A DNA stretch of 13,991 nt from STC-74 sp031423995 (GCA_031423995.1 JANPGO010000066.1:1-13991), one strand, 5' to 3'. Counted from the stretch's first letter, positions 1 through 10,076 are shown. Numbers and translations: made by a program. Notes: generated from the letters alone by a model not told the origin.

Positions 1-1638
1 AGAGACAAAATCCGTCACCCAACCGAGCTCGAGAAAGAGTTCTATCTGTTTGGTCCCAAGTCCATCGATATTGAGTCCCTGTTTTCCGACAAACATCTCG
101 AGTTGTCACTGGATCTTGGCTGGACAGTGACGATTCGGACAAAATATTGCCACCTTTCACTCGTCTTGCTCGAGTGGAGTTGAACAGATAGGACAGTATT
201 CTGGAGGAAAGACTTCTTTCTCTGATCCATCACGCACCTCAGTCAAAACCGAAACAATCTCTGGTATCACTTCCCCTGCTCGCATGATGAAGACCGAATC
301 CCCTTCTCTCACTCATTTCTTTGCGAGTTCATCGTAGTTATGCAGTGTTGCTCGTCTGACGATGACTCCACTCACATTCACTCATTCGAGATTCGCCACG
401 GGAGTCACAGTCCCCGTTCTTCAGACAGAGTGCTCAATTGAGAGAACTCTCGTCCTCACTTGCTTGGCTGGGAACTTGTATGCGATAGCATAGCGAGGAT
501 GATGCTCTGTACGTCCGAGCTCATCCCAGAGGGTCATATCATCAAGTTTCAGAACCATCCCATCGATATCGAAGTCGAAATAGTCTTTGCTAGATTGCGA
601 TTTTCCAAGGTACCTATTCGTCTCTCTTTCAAGAATTTCTGACAATTCACCAATCCCAGATATATTTTTGAAACTGAAGTCTACTCGTTCGAATTCCCAT
701 GATTCTATGAGGTCCATCATGTAGGTATATCTCTCTATCTGTCATTCCTGACTTGTTCAGGAATCTGGGGACGAATGATAGATTCCTGCCTTCGCAGGAA
801 TGACGCTATCATGAGCTTGTTCTATTTGGGGAACAGAGTACGCAAAAAATTGAAGCCTCCGACTGCGAGTCACGAGTGGATCCAGCTGACGGAGTGATCC
901 TGATGCGGCATTTCGAGGATTCGCAAAGAGCTTCTCTCCTGCTTCGAGTCGCTCACGATTCACTCGATCGAATTCCGTCCGACTCATCATGACTTCCCCA
1001 CGGATTTCCATACGCTCAACTTCCTTGAGGGTTGGAATATGTTTCGGAATATTGGCAATCTCGAATGCTGTCAACGTCACATCTTCCCCTTCTGCACCAC
1101 TTCCTCGAGTGACCGCTTGTGTCAATTCACCAAATTCATAAATCACCGCAAGTCCAAGTCCATCGTATTTTGGTTGGACGTAAAAAACCTCACCCCAACC
1201 CTCTCCTAAAAGAGAGAGAACTCTGGTTCCATTAACCTTCTCTGAAGGAGAAGAGGGTAGGAGATGAGGTGGTTTATTAAGTATCCGTCGCATTCGCTCA
1301 TTCCACTCCCTCACTTCCTCGACACTGTACGTATTATCCAGTGAAATCATCGGATAGATATGCTTCACTTTCTGGAATTGTTCACTCGCCATGATGGCAA
1401 GTCGTGCGGTCGGTGATGATTCATCGAACATATCATGATCAGCCTCCAGTCGTGCCAGTGCATGAAAAAGCTGATCATACTCAGTATCGGAGATAATCGG
1501 TGACTCTTCTTGATAATAGAGACGATTGTGCTCACGGACAACTTCACGGAGCGTGAGTATATCGTCCTTCTTCAGATTGTGAAGCCGTGAGAGAGAGTCA
1601 GTCGAGAGGGAGAGAAGTTCGGGTAGTTGCATGTGCAT
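1..1638 (-). CDS. ligA: NAD-dependent DNA ligase LigA (3' end cut by window edge)
   Basis: Seals nicks in duplex DNA during replication and repair, using NAD+ as AMP donor. The N-terminal Ia region (YYQEESPIISDTEYDQLF, about residues 41-58) is followed by the adenylation domain with nucleophile K157 in the KYDG motif, then TRGSGAEGEDVT, EIRGEV and ANPRNAASGSLRQ. The OB fold follows (IDGMVLKLDD, VGRTGTVTPVANLEGV, RATLHN), then a Cys4 zinc finger (CPIC ... CPNRHC) and the start of the HhH domain; the rest of the HhH and the BRCT domain lie beyond position 1. Seven in-frame TGA codons must be Gly, including the G of GRTG at 421-423. Compared with E. coli LigA there are about 24 extra residues just before KYDG and about 23 extra after LQFFAYSVPQ, both encoded by palindromic repeats. 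The start is ATG at 1638, with a second ATG two codons later. Confidence 0.96.
741..804. repeat. 64-bp palindromic repeat inserted in frame in ligA (SVIPAKAGI type)
   Basis: The element is bounded by a perfect 10-bp inverted repeat (gtcattcctg at 741-750, caggaatgac at 795-804). It contains two perfect 8-bp hairpins: 744-751/757-764 with a 5-nt loop, and 782-789/794-801 with loop cttc. On the minus strand it is read through as part of LigA, giving DSVIPAKAGIYHSSP followed by two TGA-encoded glycines. The translated string SVIPAKAGI is a familiar signature of a dispersed palindromic repeat seen in many bacterial genomes. CTATC occurs on both sides (735-739, 806-810), but the copies are 71 bp apart, which is not a multiple of three, so a target duplication is uncertain. 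Confidence 0.88.
1188..1269. repeat. 82-bp imperfect palindromic repeat inserted in frame in ligA (LSLLGEGWGE type)
   Basis: Left arm cctcaccccaaccctctcct (1188-1207) and right arm aggagaagagggtaggagatgagg (1246-1269) form an imperfect inverted repeat with a short AT-rich centre. Translated in the LigA frame it gives PHLLPSSPSEKVNGTRVLSL then LGEGWGE, the recognisable product of the dispersed 'cctcaccccaaccctctcc' repeat known from many bacteria. It ends about seven residues before the catalytic KYDG lysine and lengthens that linker by roughly 24 residues relative to E. coli LigA. It is a different family from the element at 741-804. Confidence 0.82.
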
Positions 1639-1755
1639 ATTCTATAGAAAAAGGTGGAAGTGCAACTTTTTTCACTGCGCCAATTTCCACTGAAAAATAT
1701 GTTTTACAAACTTCTCTCTCTTTAAGATCAGTATATAATTTTCTAACTTTCTCAT

Positions 1756-1950
1756 ATGGTATTTCTCAGTCCTGATACATGAAGAAGAAGGATTCCATCA
1801 AAACTCGCTGATACTCTAGATAGGCGTTTTCAAAATCTAGGAGCTCGAGAATGACTTAGAAGTGCACTTGCTGAAGTAGGCATGAACCATTGAATAATAG
1901 AAGCTGCTCGAAGAATCCCCGAATCAGTACGTGGTATTTTGGTAAAATAA
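1756..1950 (+). CDS. small Arg-rich hypothetical protein (64 aa, code 25)
   Basis: With TGA as Gly an open frame runs from ATG 1756 to TAA 1948. It contains three in-frame TGA glycines. The product is basic: it begins MVFLSPDTGRRRIPSKLADT and ends IPESVRGILVK, with a predicted helical middle (LRSALAEVG, IIEAARR). No family is recognised. A TAA lies four codons upstream, so the start is fixed to this ATG. A TATAAT sits at 1734-1739 and a terminator hairpin follows at 2015-2040, which together support a short independent transcript, divergent from ligA. No clear Shine-Dalgarno is seen. It could be chance, but the ORF, promoter-like box and terminator fit one another. Confidence 0.45.
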
Positions 1951-2014
1951 ACGCAAGAGCAATAATTTCAGTTAGCATATTCTTTTGCCTTCTCTCTGAT
2001 TTTCCATATAATTT

Positions 2015-2040
2015 TCCCGTTTTATTCGGGATTTTTATTT
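2015..2040 (+). terminator. intrinsic terminator after the small ORF
   Basis: Stem tcccg (2015-2019) pairs with cggga (2027-2031) around a 7-nt loop, followed by tttttattt. The stem is only 5 bp, so strength is uncertain. It separates the small ORF from trigger factor. Confidence 0.5.
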
Positions 2041-2055
2041 GGAAAAATAGATTTC

Positions 2056-2092
2056 TCGTCGTCCCGAAGACTCGGGGCTCTGTCGAAATGAC
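2056..2092. repeat. intergenic palindromic repeat with cccgaagactcggg hairpin
   Basis: The sequence cgtcgtcccgaagactcggg then gctctgtcgaaatgac contains a 5-bp hairpin (2063-2067/2072-2076, loop agac) within outer gtc...gac complementarity. It resembles the widespread repeat whose reverse strand reads GTCATTTCGACAGAG. It is the third repeat type in the first 2.1 kb, here in intergenic DNA upstream of tig. Confidence 0.6.
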
Positions 2093-2106
2093 AAAAACCG
2101 TTCCAA

Positions 2107-2142
2107 AAATTCATAATTCATAATTTATAATTCATAATTATT
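2107..2142 (+). repeat. AT-rich iterated attcataatt motif directly before the tig start
   Basis: The motif attcataatt or a close variant is iterated up to the tig ATG. A TATAAT (2126-2131) lies within it and could be a -10 box, but no convincing -35 is seen. The same core cataattcataatttat occurs just upstream of the secA start (about 3713-3729). There is no recognisable Shine-Dalgarno before tig. Confidence 0.5.
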
Positions 2143-3471
2143 ATGCAATCCACCGTCACTCGAAAGAATAGTTACCTCATCTCCATCACGATCAAAGAAT
2201 CAGGGGTCGAATTCGAAAAGGCAAAAAAGGCAGTCATAGAGAAGATCAGAACAGAAGGCAAAGTCAAGGGATTCAAGCAGGGTTCTGCGATTCCTGATAC
2301 TGTTATCATCCGTGAATATGGTGAGAGCTTCATCGAACAACAAGCCCTCGATCATGTCGTCGAGAAGCTCTACCCGAAAGTACTCAAGAAAGAGAATATT
2401 CTCCCGATCGCTCAGGGTTGCATCACCGAGGTGAAGAGTACTGACCCGATCGAACTCACTCTCGAGATCGAAACCCTTCCAGAGATCGAGATCGATGAGA
2501 AAAAGATGAACACCATCAAAGTAAAGAAAACTCCTGTTACTATTTCTGATGTAGATATCGATACTGAGATCGATGAGATCAAGGCTCGATTTACTCACTT
2601 CCACGAAGCAGGAGATCACACAGATGATGGAGCAGACACGTCGAATCTCACAATCGAGCAAGGAGACCGAGTAACAATTTCTGCACAAGGGTATGACAAG
2701 AAGTGAGGAGAAGCGATCAGTGAGACTCGTGTCCCGAACTATCCACTCGTGATCGGATCAGGATCATTCATTCCTGGATTCGAGGAACATCTTATCGGAG
2801 CAAAAGTCTGAGATGAGGTGTCTTTCGATATTACTTTCCCGAAGGATTATCACTCAGATGATTTCAAGGGTCGCAAGGTGTACTTCATTGCCAACATCGA
2901 GAAGATCGAGAAGCCACATACTCCTGAATTCACTCCAGAATTCATCGAGAAGCTCCGCGGGAAGAAGACAGACCTCGCAGGGCTCCGTGAGATCATCCGT
3001 AGCGAGATCACGACCAAGAAGGAATCTGACACACGAGCCAAAGATGAAGATACACTCATGCAACAGATGCTCGAAGTTGCAACATTCGAAGTCGGACCTG
3101 AGCTCCTCGCGAATGAAATCGACCAGCTCTTCCGAGAACATAGTGCCAACCTCGAACAGCAAGGATACAACATGAAGATGTACCTCGATCACCTGAAGAA
3201 GTCAGAAGAATCATACAAGGACGAAGTCGTGAAACCAGAGGCAGAGCGCCGACTCAAGGCTGAGCTCCTCCTCCGAAAAATCCGTGAACTGAAGGGAACA
3301 GAGGCGACTGATGAAGAGATCAAGTCAGAAGTAGAAAAAGTCATTGCTCAATATGAGAATGAAGCCGTCGTCACCCGCCTCCGTGAGAAACTCATTCCAG
3401 GCGATGCATACTATGAAGATATCAAGAATCGTCTCGCATACCGGAAAGTCGTCGATACGTTTTTCGAATAG
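2143..3471 (+). CDS. tig: trigger factor, ribosome-associated chaperone/PPIase
   Basis: Ribosome-associated chaperone that receives nascent chains at the exit tunnel. At 442 aa it has the usual family length. The N-terminal ribosome-binding region carries VKGFKQGSAIP (residues 42-51), matching the family GFRxGKVP signature. The FKBP-like PPIase domain lies around residues 170-255 (GDRVTISAQGY ... FIPGFEEHLIGAKVGDEVSF ... FPKDY). The C-terminal helical cradle follows (EFIEKLRGKK ... LRKIRELKGTEATDEEI). Two in-frame TGA codons (2704, 2809) are Gly; the second is the conserved Gly of AKVGDE. Only 2 of 23 glycines use TGA, the lowest share among the genes I counted. A terminator follows immediately, so it is probably monocistronic. 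Confidence 0.97.
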
Positions 3472-3484
3472 GATCTTTTGATAA

Positions 3485-3516
3485 AATCTCTCTTACTTCT
3501 CAAGAGAGATTTTTTT
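3485..3516 (+). terminator. intrinsic terminator of tig
   Basis: A perfect 10-bp stem, aatctctctt (3485-3494) with aagagagatt (3502-3511), 7-nt loop, followed by a run of T. It begins 14 nt after the tig stop codon. Confidence 0.9.
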
Positions 3517-3580
3517 GTAAATACTTTTGAATAAATTACATAAAGGTCAATATATTCACCTTTTTTTCACTGGATGAGAT

Positions 3581-3608
3581 TTGATAAAGCATATTTCTTT
3601 CGTATAAT
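3581..3608 (+). promoter_or_regulatory. candidate sigma70-type promoter for secA
   Basis: TTGATA (3581-3586) and TATAAT (3603-3608) are separated by 16 nt. Transcription would start near 3615, giving a leader of about 125 nt before secA. The 220 bp between the tig terminator and secA hold no other gene I can support. Confidence 0.6.
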
Positions 3609-3678
3609 TGCGCGGATTTTTTGGGTATGTCCATATATTCATTCTCTCCTATCTAATGAAACTCCAAGTATCGTACCA

Positions 3679-3712
3679 GGTATAAATACTATCTTCGATC
3701 ATTATTTATACC
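3679..3712 (+). promoter_or_regulatory. 9-bp inverted repeat in the secA leader
   Basis: ggtataaat (3679-3687) and atttatacc (3704-3712) are perfect inverted repeats, 16 nt apart, between the candidate promoter and the secA ATG. This could be an operator or an RNA hairpin near the start. The stem is AT-rich with no T run, so it is not a terminator. Confidence 0.45.
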
Positions 3713-3740
3713 TCATAATTCATAATTTATCGTTCACTCC

Positions 3741-6485
3741 ATGTTCTCTCTCATAACCAAAATATTCGGTGATCCTTCCGAAAAGAAGCTCAAGAAATAC
3801 CAAAAAGATCTCGATGCTATCAAAGAATTCGAAACCAAACTCCAGAGTGAAATCCAGACAATCGAGGAAGTTCAGGCAAAGACCCATGCATTCCAGTCTC
3901 TCTTCGAAGGGCTCGATATAGGAAATATTGATGATCAGAAAAAAATCCGTGAGACACTCGAATCCATCAAGCATGAGGCATTTGCACTCCATCGTCGAGC
4001 ATGTTCCCTCATATATGGGAAAATGTTCGACTTCGGGAATGATCGCAAGATCGAGTGGAATATGATCCCCTACGATGTCCAGCTCATCGGTGCTCTCACG
4101 CTCCATGATGGCAATATCGCTGAGATGCGCACAGGTGAAGGGAAAACTCTCGTTGCAACTATCGCAGCGTATTTCAATGCCCTTATTGGAACACCTGTCC
4201 ATATCGTCACAGTGAATGATTATCTCGCCCGTCGTGATGCGATGGAGATGTCGATCATCTATGGGGCACTTGGACTCACAACCGGTGTCGTCACTCACGG
4301 ACAGAGCTTCGAACAGAAACAGGCAGCCTACAGCTCAAATATCGTCTATGCGACAAACAATGAACTCGGATTCGACTACCTCAGGGATAATATGGCTGTC
4401 ACTCGAGAACGTCGTGTCATGCAGAAAAAATGGTTCGCCATTGTCGATGAAGTAGATTCAATCCTGATTGATGAAGCAAGAACACCGCTCATCATCTCGG
4501 CACCTGACTCAGAGCCTACAACCAAGTATCCGAGATTTGCCGCCTTCGCTCGATCGCTCCAAGAAGAAAAAGACTACAAAATCGATGAAAAACAAAAAAC
4601 AGCGACTCTCACAGAAGATGGAATTAAAAAAGTAGAGGGATTTCTCGGCGTAGATAATATCTATGTGAGTCAGCACTTCAATGATATTCATCACGTCGAG
4701 AATGCTCTGAAGGCAAGTACAGTCTATAAAAAAGATATCGACTACCTCGTCCGAAATAATGAGGTCCTTATCATCGATGAACATACTGGTCGTGTACTTC
4801 CTGGTCGTCGTTATTCTGATGGCCTCCATCAGGCAATTGAAGCCAAGGAAAATGTCACGATTCAACAGGAATCGAAGACACTTGCGAGCATCACGTTTCA
4901 GAATTATTTTCGTCTCTATCCAAAACTCGCAGGAATGACCGGAACTGCGAAGACAGAGGAAGAAGAATTCTACAAGATCTATCACCTCGAGGTCATCACA
5001 ATCCCAACGAATAAACCAATCAAGCGTATCGATCGTGGAGACCTTCTCTTTAAGACAGAAAAGGGGAAATTCGCCTATGTCGTCAAACTCATCAAGGCAC
5101 TCCATGAGAAGTGACAACCAATCCTTGTAGGAACAGTATCGGTTGCAAAAAGTGAATACCTCTCCAGTCTCCTCGAGAAAGAATGAGTCCCTCATGAGGT
5201 CCTCAATGCGAAGCAAGATGCTCGAGAAGCAGATATTATTGCTGCGGCTGGTCACTATGGATCAGTCACCATAGCGACGAACATGGCAGGACGTGGAACA
5301 GATATTAAGATCGATGAACGTGTCAGAACCCTTACATGAACAGTCAAGGTCGATGGCGCCGCTGGAGCTCAGGAATATCCACTCTGAGGACTCTATGTCA
5401 TCGGAACTGAGAAACATGAAACACGACGTATCGATAACCAACTTCGCGGACGTTCTGGACGTCAGGGTGATCCATGACTCTCCCAGTTCATGCTCTCACC
5501 TCAAGATGATATCATGCGTATTTTCGGTGGAAATAAGCTCTTCGCAATACTTGCAAGCTTTGAATCCCATCCTGAATGAGACCCTCTCATCGAGAGCAAG
5601 ATGCTCATGAAGAATATTACGACGATTCAGAAACAGGTTGAATGACGCAATTTCGATATACGAAAACATATCCTTGAGTACGATGACGTACTCAATCATC
5701 ACCGCCTTGCAATCTATGCACGTCGAAATCGTATTGTGGAAGGGGTCGATATCCATAGTGAGACGATGAATATGCTCGAAGGAGAGGTGGATCGTATTGT
5801 GAGCGTTGCACAAGGAGAAGACAGAGAAGTCATGTTCGAAGGACTCACTCGAGTGATCGAAGGACTCAATAGCTTTACTGAGAGTGCTTCAGGACTGACC
5901 ACTGATGATTTTGGAGGACTCTCGACATTCGAAGAAATCATGGAACGTTCTCTTTCTCTACTCTCTGGAAAGATCGAAATACTCAGAAATACTGGAACCG
6001 AAGAGGAATTCGCAGAATTCGAGCGACGACTCACTCTTGCTGCTATCGATGAACTCTGGATATCCCATATTGATAGTATGGCACACCTTCGTGAAGAGGT
6101 TGCTTTCGAGTGATATGCTCAGAAAAATCCACTCGTCATCTACAAGGAAAAAGCATATGCGAAGTTTGTGAGTCTTATCGAAACTATCTGACTCAGAGTC
6201 ACCAAATGACTCCTGACAGCAAAGGCACGAGAGGGAGTAGAAGAAGTCAATCTCGAGGAAACTCTTCTTGCAAAATATGCAGAATCAGCAGAAGAGCATT
6301 TTGATATGAAAGCTGTGAATTCTGCAAGTCATATGGGACATACTGAGTATGATGAGACTTCTGGAGAAGAAGATATCCAAATCGTGAATGCGAATGAAAA
6401 AAAACAAGAATACGCATGAGTTTGACGCAATGACCCATGTCCATGTGGAAGTGGAAAAAAATTCAAACAATGCCATGGAAAATAG
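3741..6485 (+). CDS. secA: SecA, preprotein translocase ATPase
   Basis: Motor ATPase that drives unfolded preproteins through SecYEG. It is 914 aa. Walker A is MRTGEGKTL (about residue 130), followed by TVNDYLARRDA, ATNNELGFDYLRDNMA, and the DEAD-type box IVDEVDSILIDEARTPLIIS (about residue 235). The preprotein cross-linking region, NBD2 with NMAGRGTDI (about 514) and QLRGRSGRQGDPG (about 570), the helical scaffold (RKHILEYDDVLNHHR) and the C-terminal wing follow. It ends with a complete zinc-binding SEC-C tail, GRNDPCPCGSGKKFKQCHGK. Twelve in-frame TGA codons (5112, 5184, 5337, 5385, 5475, 5577, 5643, 6111, 6189, 6207, 6417, 6423) are Gly; the one in QGDPG is a near-invariant motif position. 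The clustering in the second half of the gene is notable. The lepB start is 40 nt downstream. Confidence 0.98.
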
Positions 6486-6525
6486 AAAATGACTTTTCCA
6501 ACTATTTATACTCTAACTTTATCGC

Positions 6526-7341
6526 ATGCACGAGTCCTCCGAAATATTCGAGACCATAGAGCTCAATGAAGGAAATAAGACGCTCCGCGAACTCACCTCA
6601 TTTTTCCGTGACCTGATCATCATACTTCTCTTTGTCTTATTTATTCGAATGTTCCTCATCACTCCTTTTCAGATCAATGGGAGTTCTATGGAGACAAGTT
6701 ATCACAATGGAGAATATATTCTCGTAAATAAGTTCTCCTACCTGAATCTCCCTGTTTCCTACGCTTCAAATGAATCAAGCGATAGTTTCCTTATACAGGC
6801 AGAAAAATTCATTCTCTCTCGTCTCCCTGTCCATGTAGGCGATCCTGTCCGTGGTGATGTTGTCGTCATCACTCCGCATGCAGATGAGAAACGTGAATAC
6901 TATATCAAGCGTGTCATCTGACTTCCAGGAGATACAATCAAGTTCGAAAGTGGTGAAGTATACATACAGAAAGCAAGTGACTCTGGTGAATTCATCAAAC
7001 TGAATGAGGCCTACCTTTCTCCTTCGAATAAAGGAAATACTCGCCTCGATGTTGATATTCACCAGAATATTTTCCAGATACCTCTGGGATACTATTGGGT
7101 CATGGGAGATAATAGGAATAATTCGGCAGACTCACGCCAGTGTTTTCAGAACTGTATGGGTAAGAGTGAGCCTGCACATTTTATCGCCCGAAAAGATATC
7201 ATCGGTACAGTTCTCCTCGATTTTGGGTACTTCAATATCATCGAAGACGGCGGACTCCTCAAAAATGGAAAAATGTCCTGGACACACCCTCCAAGGCTTC
7301 TCAATCATCCAAAAAATGCAACTTACCCAGAATTGAACTAA
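6526..7341 (+). CDS. lepB: signal peptidase I (LepB)
   Basis: Membrane-anchored serine protease that removes signal peptides from SecA/SecYEG-exported proteins. It is 271 aa. A single N-terminal membrane segment (about residues 28-47, LIIILLFVLFIRMFLI) precedes the catalytic box NGSSMETSY with nucleophile S54. The general-base lysine is K128 in YYIKRVIG, whose Gly is TGA at 6919. The late box is VMGDNRNNSADSR (about residues 192-204). A loop between the first two boxes (about residues 74-103) is longer than in minimal enzymes. It lies 40 nt after secA and 6 nt before truB, so a shared transcript is likely. Confidence 0.96.
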
Positions 7342-7347
7342 TATCCT

Positions 7348-8205
7348 ATGTTTCTCCTTGTCGACAAACCCTACTGATTAACGAGCTTTGGTGTCCTTCG
7401 AAACATCAGAAAGAAATATACTACTAAAAAAGTGGGGCACACAGGAACTCTTGATCCTCTTGCTACAGGACTCCTTCTCATCGCAACGGAGTGAAGTACC
7501 AAACTTATTCCTGAAGTGAATACAGCCAAGAAGCGGTACACATGTACCGTTCGTTTTGATGGGAAATCGGACTCTCTTGATGCTGGAACTGAGATAATCT
7601 CTACTGATTACTCATGATTTCAGGAACGTTCGATCGAAGAATTGACCGAATTTCTCCTTCATCAGAAGAAACAAATGCCACCAAAATACAGTGCACTTCA
7701 TATAGGATGAAAGCGAGCATATGATCTTGCTCGAAAGGGTGAGTCATTCGAACTCGATGAACGAACTATAGAAGTCAGCGATGTACTAATAGAGTCAACG
7801 GATTTTCCAACATCAATTACCTTGAGCCTCACACTCTCTTCTGGAGCATATGTTCGATCATTTGCTCCCATTCTTTGATCTTTTTTCGATGTAGCAGGAT
7901 GATACATCAGCATGCTTCGTCGGACGCATATATACCTCGAAAATGGCGTCACCTTGAATGAAGATATGATAAAAAATTTAGATGTTATTTCAGAAATATC
8001 CTATAGTACGCTTTTTCCTACAATTCATACTATTAAAATATCAGAATATGAATATATCAATGCTTTGAATTGAGCAAATCTTATCCTCTGAAATAGCGCT
8101 ACTCCGAAAATGGGTGATCGTTATTTTCTCAAGTATAAGAATGAAATTGTCTCCCTCTGTATGTTCAATGGTGAAACTTATACAATTCTGAAAAATAAAA
8201 TATAA
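7348..8205 (+). CDS. truB: tRNA pseudouridine-55 synthase TruB
   Basis: Isomerises U55 in the T-loop of tRNAs. It is 285 aa, readable only with eight TGA codons as Gly. The N-terminus VDKPYGLTSFGVL is the classical TruB opening, with the first G being TGA. The catalytic aspartate is D36 in GHTGTLDPLATGLL. Further landmarks are RYTCTVRFDGKSDSLDAG, QMPPKYSALHIGGKRAYDLARKG and SGAYVRSFAPILG. The C-terminal 60-70 residues fit a small PUA-like domain but are divergent. The start is 6 nt after the lepB stop, which supports co-transcription. Confidence 0.95.
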
Positions 8206-8267
8206 TCTTCACGAAAAATTTACAGAAGAAACTTGCATTCTTCACCTTTCCGAGTAGTCTCTCGCCA

Positions 8268-8822
8268 ATGAAGTGCATGTATCGGAATATCATCCTCATA
8301 ATTATCCTCTTCGTCTTCAGTCAACTCGTATGAGTGACTTTTTCATATGCTGAAAGTGGATCAAACCTCTACGGGAAATTCGAAAGAGTCGTGAAGAAAC
8401 TTGATGAAACAAAGAAAGTCACACTCGATGATGACTCTGCATCAGGAAAGATTTTCAGCTGATCAGGGAAAGATAGTGATGATACCTGAACGGGTGGTAC
8501 AGATGAAACAAGTTCTGGTTCACATACAGCTATCGAAAAATGAATTGAGGATTTCTATTCCAAGCTCGTACTTGAGACCTACAAAACACAGTTCAAAAAA
8601 AATCTCAAAGACCTCGATGCTACCCTAAAAAAAATCTATCCAGAAAAGGATGATCGAATTGAAGCCTATAAAAAGATCAAGCAAACCTATGAGACGCTTT
8701 TGAAAAATATTCGAGAAAATACGAGTACATCTCTGAATAAGAAACAGCTCAAGATCTATGAGGAAAGTATTACATATCTCATAGGACTCATTACTCAACG
8801 AATCGGTACTCTTGAAGGGTAA
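8268..8822 (+). CDS. exported hypothetical protein with helical C-terminus (184 aa)
   Basis: No family is recognised. The N-terminus is a good signal peptide: MKCMYRN, a hydrophobic core IILIIILFVFSQLVGV, and a probable signal peptidase I site after TFSYA (about residue 28). A low-complexity Ser/Gly/Asp/Thr linker (about residues 58-88) follows, then a charged, likely alpha-helical or coiled-coil region (FKKNLKDLDATLKKI, EAYKKIKQTYETLLKNI) to the end. Four TGA codons are Gly, one inside the signal peptide. It lies downstream of lepB and truB and 57 nt before the permease gene. A surface or periplasmic structural role is possible but unproven. Confidence 0.8.
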
Positions 8823-8828
8823 AAACAT

Positions 8829-8855
8829 TTGCAAAGCGAGGGTATTTCTTATAAT
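8829..8855 (+). promoter_or_regulatory. weak candidate promoter for the permease gene
   Basis: TTGCAA (8829-8834) and TATAAT (8850-8855) lie 15 nt apart, shorter than optimal, between the exported-protein stop and the permease ATG at 8880. Confidence 0.3.
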
Positions 8856-8879
8856 ACACATATCATATCCCTCTTCTCT

Positions 8880-10076
8880 ATGCATGCAGATCTCTCACTG
8901 TGGATCAAGAAAATACTCCTCCTTCTCACAATCCTTGCTGGGATCTATGTCCTCTATATCCTTTCCCCCATTGTCCTGATGCTCATAGTATCAGGATTTT
9001 TCACGATCCTCATGAGTCCACTGGTTGATGAAGGAGAAAAACGTGGAATTGACTCTTGGATCACCGTCATTGCTATCTATATCGTGATATTTCTTCTCTG
9101 AAGTATTGTTATCGGGACATTGATACCGATTGTGATTGATTATGTAAGTGTTACAGCAACGCTTGTGAAGAATTGGGTAACCAATGCACAAGGCATTTAC
9201 CTCAAAGAGTGAATTTCAGGATTTCATTTCCATCCATATATAGAGAAGATTATACTTTTCGTTCTCGGAAAGGATAATATCGAGCACTCCCTCGACATTA
9301 TCAAACAAAATGCAGGAAATATTCAATCAGTCGTGACGAGTCAGATATCCTCACTCACGAGTGGCGGTATATCGATCGTCAGTGCTGTGAGTGGAGTCGT
9401 AGCGAACTGGGTACTCATCGCAATTACCACATTCCTCATGGTATTGGAGAGGAGAGTTATTGGGAAATTCATCCTCGACATTACCCCATCGAAGGTCGAC
9501 CAGTATATAGCGAATCACTACTACTCCGTCCAGCGCGTCTGCAATGCCTGGATCAAGGCAACACTTCTCCTCGGTGTGAGCATCTTCATTATCACCTATA
9601 TCGGACTCTCCCTCGCGGAGCTTATATTCTGATTCTCTACAGGGAAGACTTTTACTCTCGCACTCATCGGAGGTATCATGGAATTCATCCCCTATATATG
9701 ACCGATTATGGCGTTCATCCCTGCCTTTATCATTGGGCTCGGGATCAGCTGGAAAGCAGCATTCGTGATCATCGGACTCTACATCGCGATCCAGTTCACC
9801 GAGAACAATTTCCTCGTTCCGAAGATCATGAGCAAAGCCCTCGACCTCTCTCCTTTTCTCGTCTTCGTCGTAATGCTCGCAGGCGCCTCGCTCGGTGGCA
9901 TCCTCGGTATCATCCTCGCAGTCCCGATCGCAGGAGTAGCTCGTGTGATCTATGGAGAATACCGCAAGGGGAATACTCCTTCAACTCCTCATCCAATAGC
10001 TGTGGTTCCAGATATTCAGACAGAAACACTTCGAAAACCACGAACGAAGAAATCCCTCCCCAAAGATGAAAACTAG
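8880..10076 (+). CDS. AI-2E (PerM/YdiK/TqsA) family membrane transporter
   Basis: Integral membrane protein of 398 aa in the AI-2E exporter/permease family. The substrate cannot be told from sequence; family members have been linked to AI-2 export and to Na+/H+ exchange. Membrane segments include ILLLLTILAGIYVLYILSPI (about 12-31), SWITVIAIYIVIFLL, WVLIAITTFLMVL, ATLLLGVSIFIITYIGLSLA and a C-terminal bundle. The family signature region is FTLALIGGIMEFIPYIGPIM followed by AFIPAFIIGL, with the G of YIGP encoded by TGA. QFTENNFLVPKIMSKALDLSP and GGILGIILAVPIAGVARVI are also typical. Four TGA codons are Gly. The tail after about residue 362 is hydrophilic and basic. ATG 8880 is chosen; an in-frame TTG at 8829 would add 17 residues and overlaps the candidate promoter. 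Confidence 0.93.

Noticed and set aside
735..810. CTATC on both sides of the ligA repeat as a target-site duplication
   Set aside because: The copies are 71 bp apart, which would shift the frame, yet LigA is in frame on both sides; chance or a later indel is more likely.
3517..3740. tRNA or small RNA gene in the tig-secA gap
   Set aside because: No cloverleaf or conserved T-loop sequence is visible; only promoter-like boxes and an inverted repeat.
3574..3756. 60-aa ORF upstream of and overlapping the secA start
   Set aside because: It contains the candidate secA promoter, overlaps secA out of frame and has no recognisable features.
2143..6485. tig and secA as frameshifted pseudogenes split into fragments
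   Set aside because: All breaks are TGA in one unchanged frame and fall on glycines, several of them conserved family positions; with code 25 both genes are full length.
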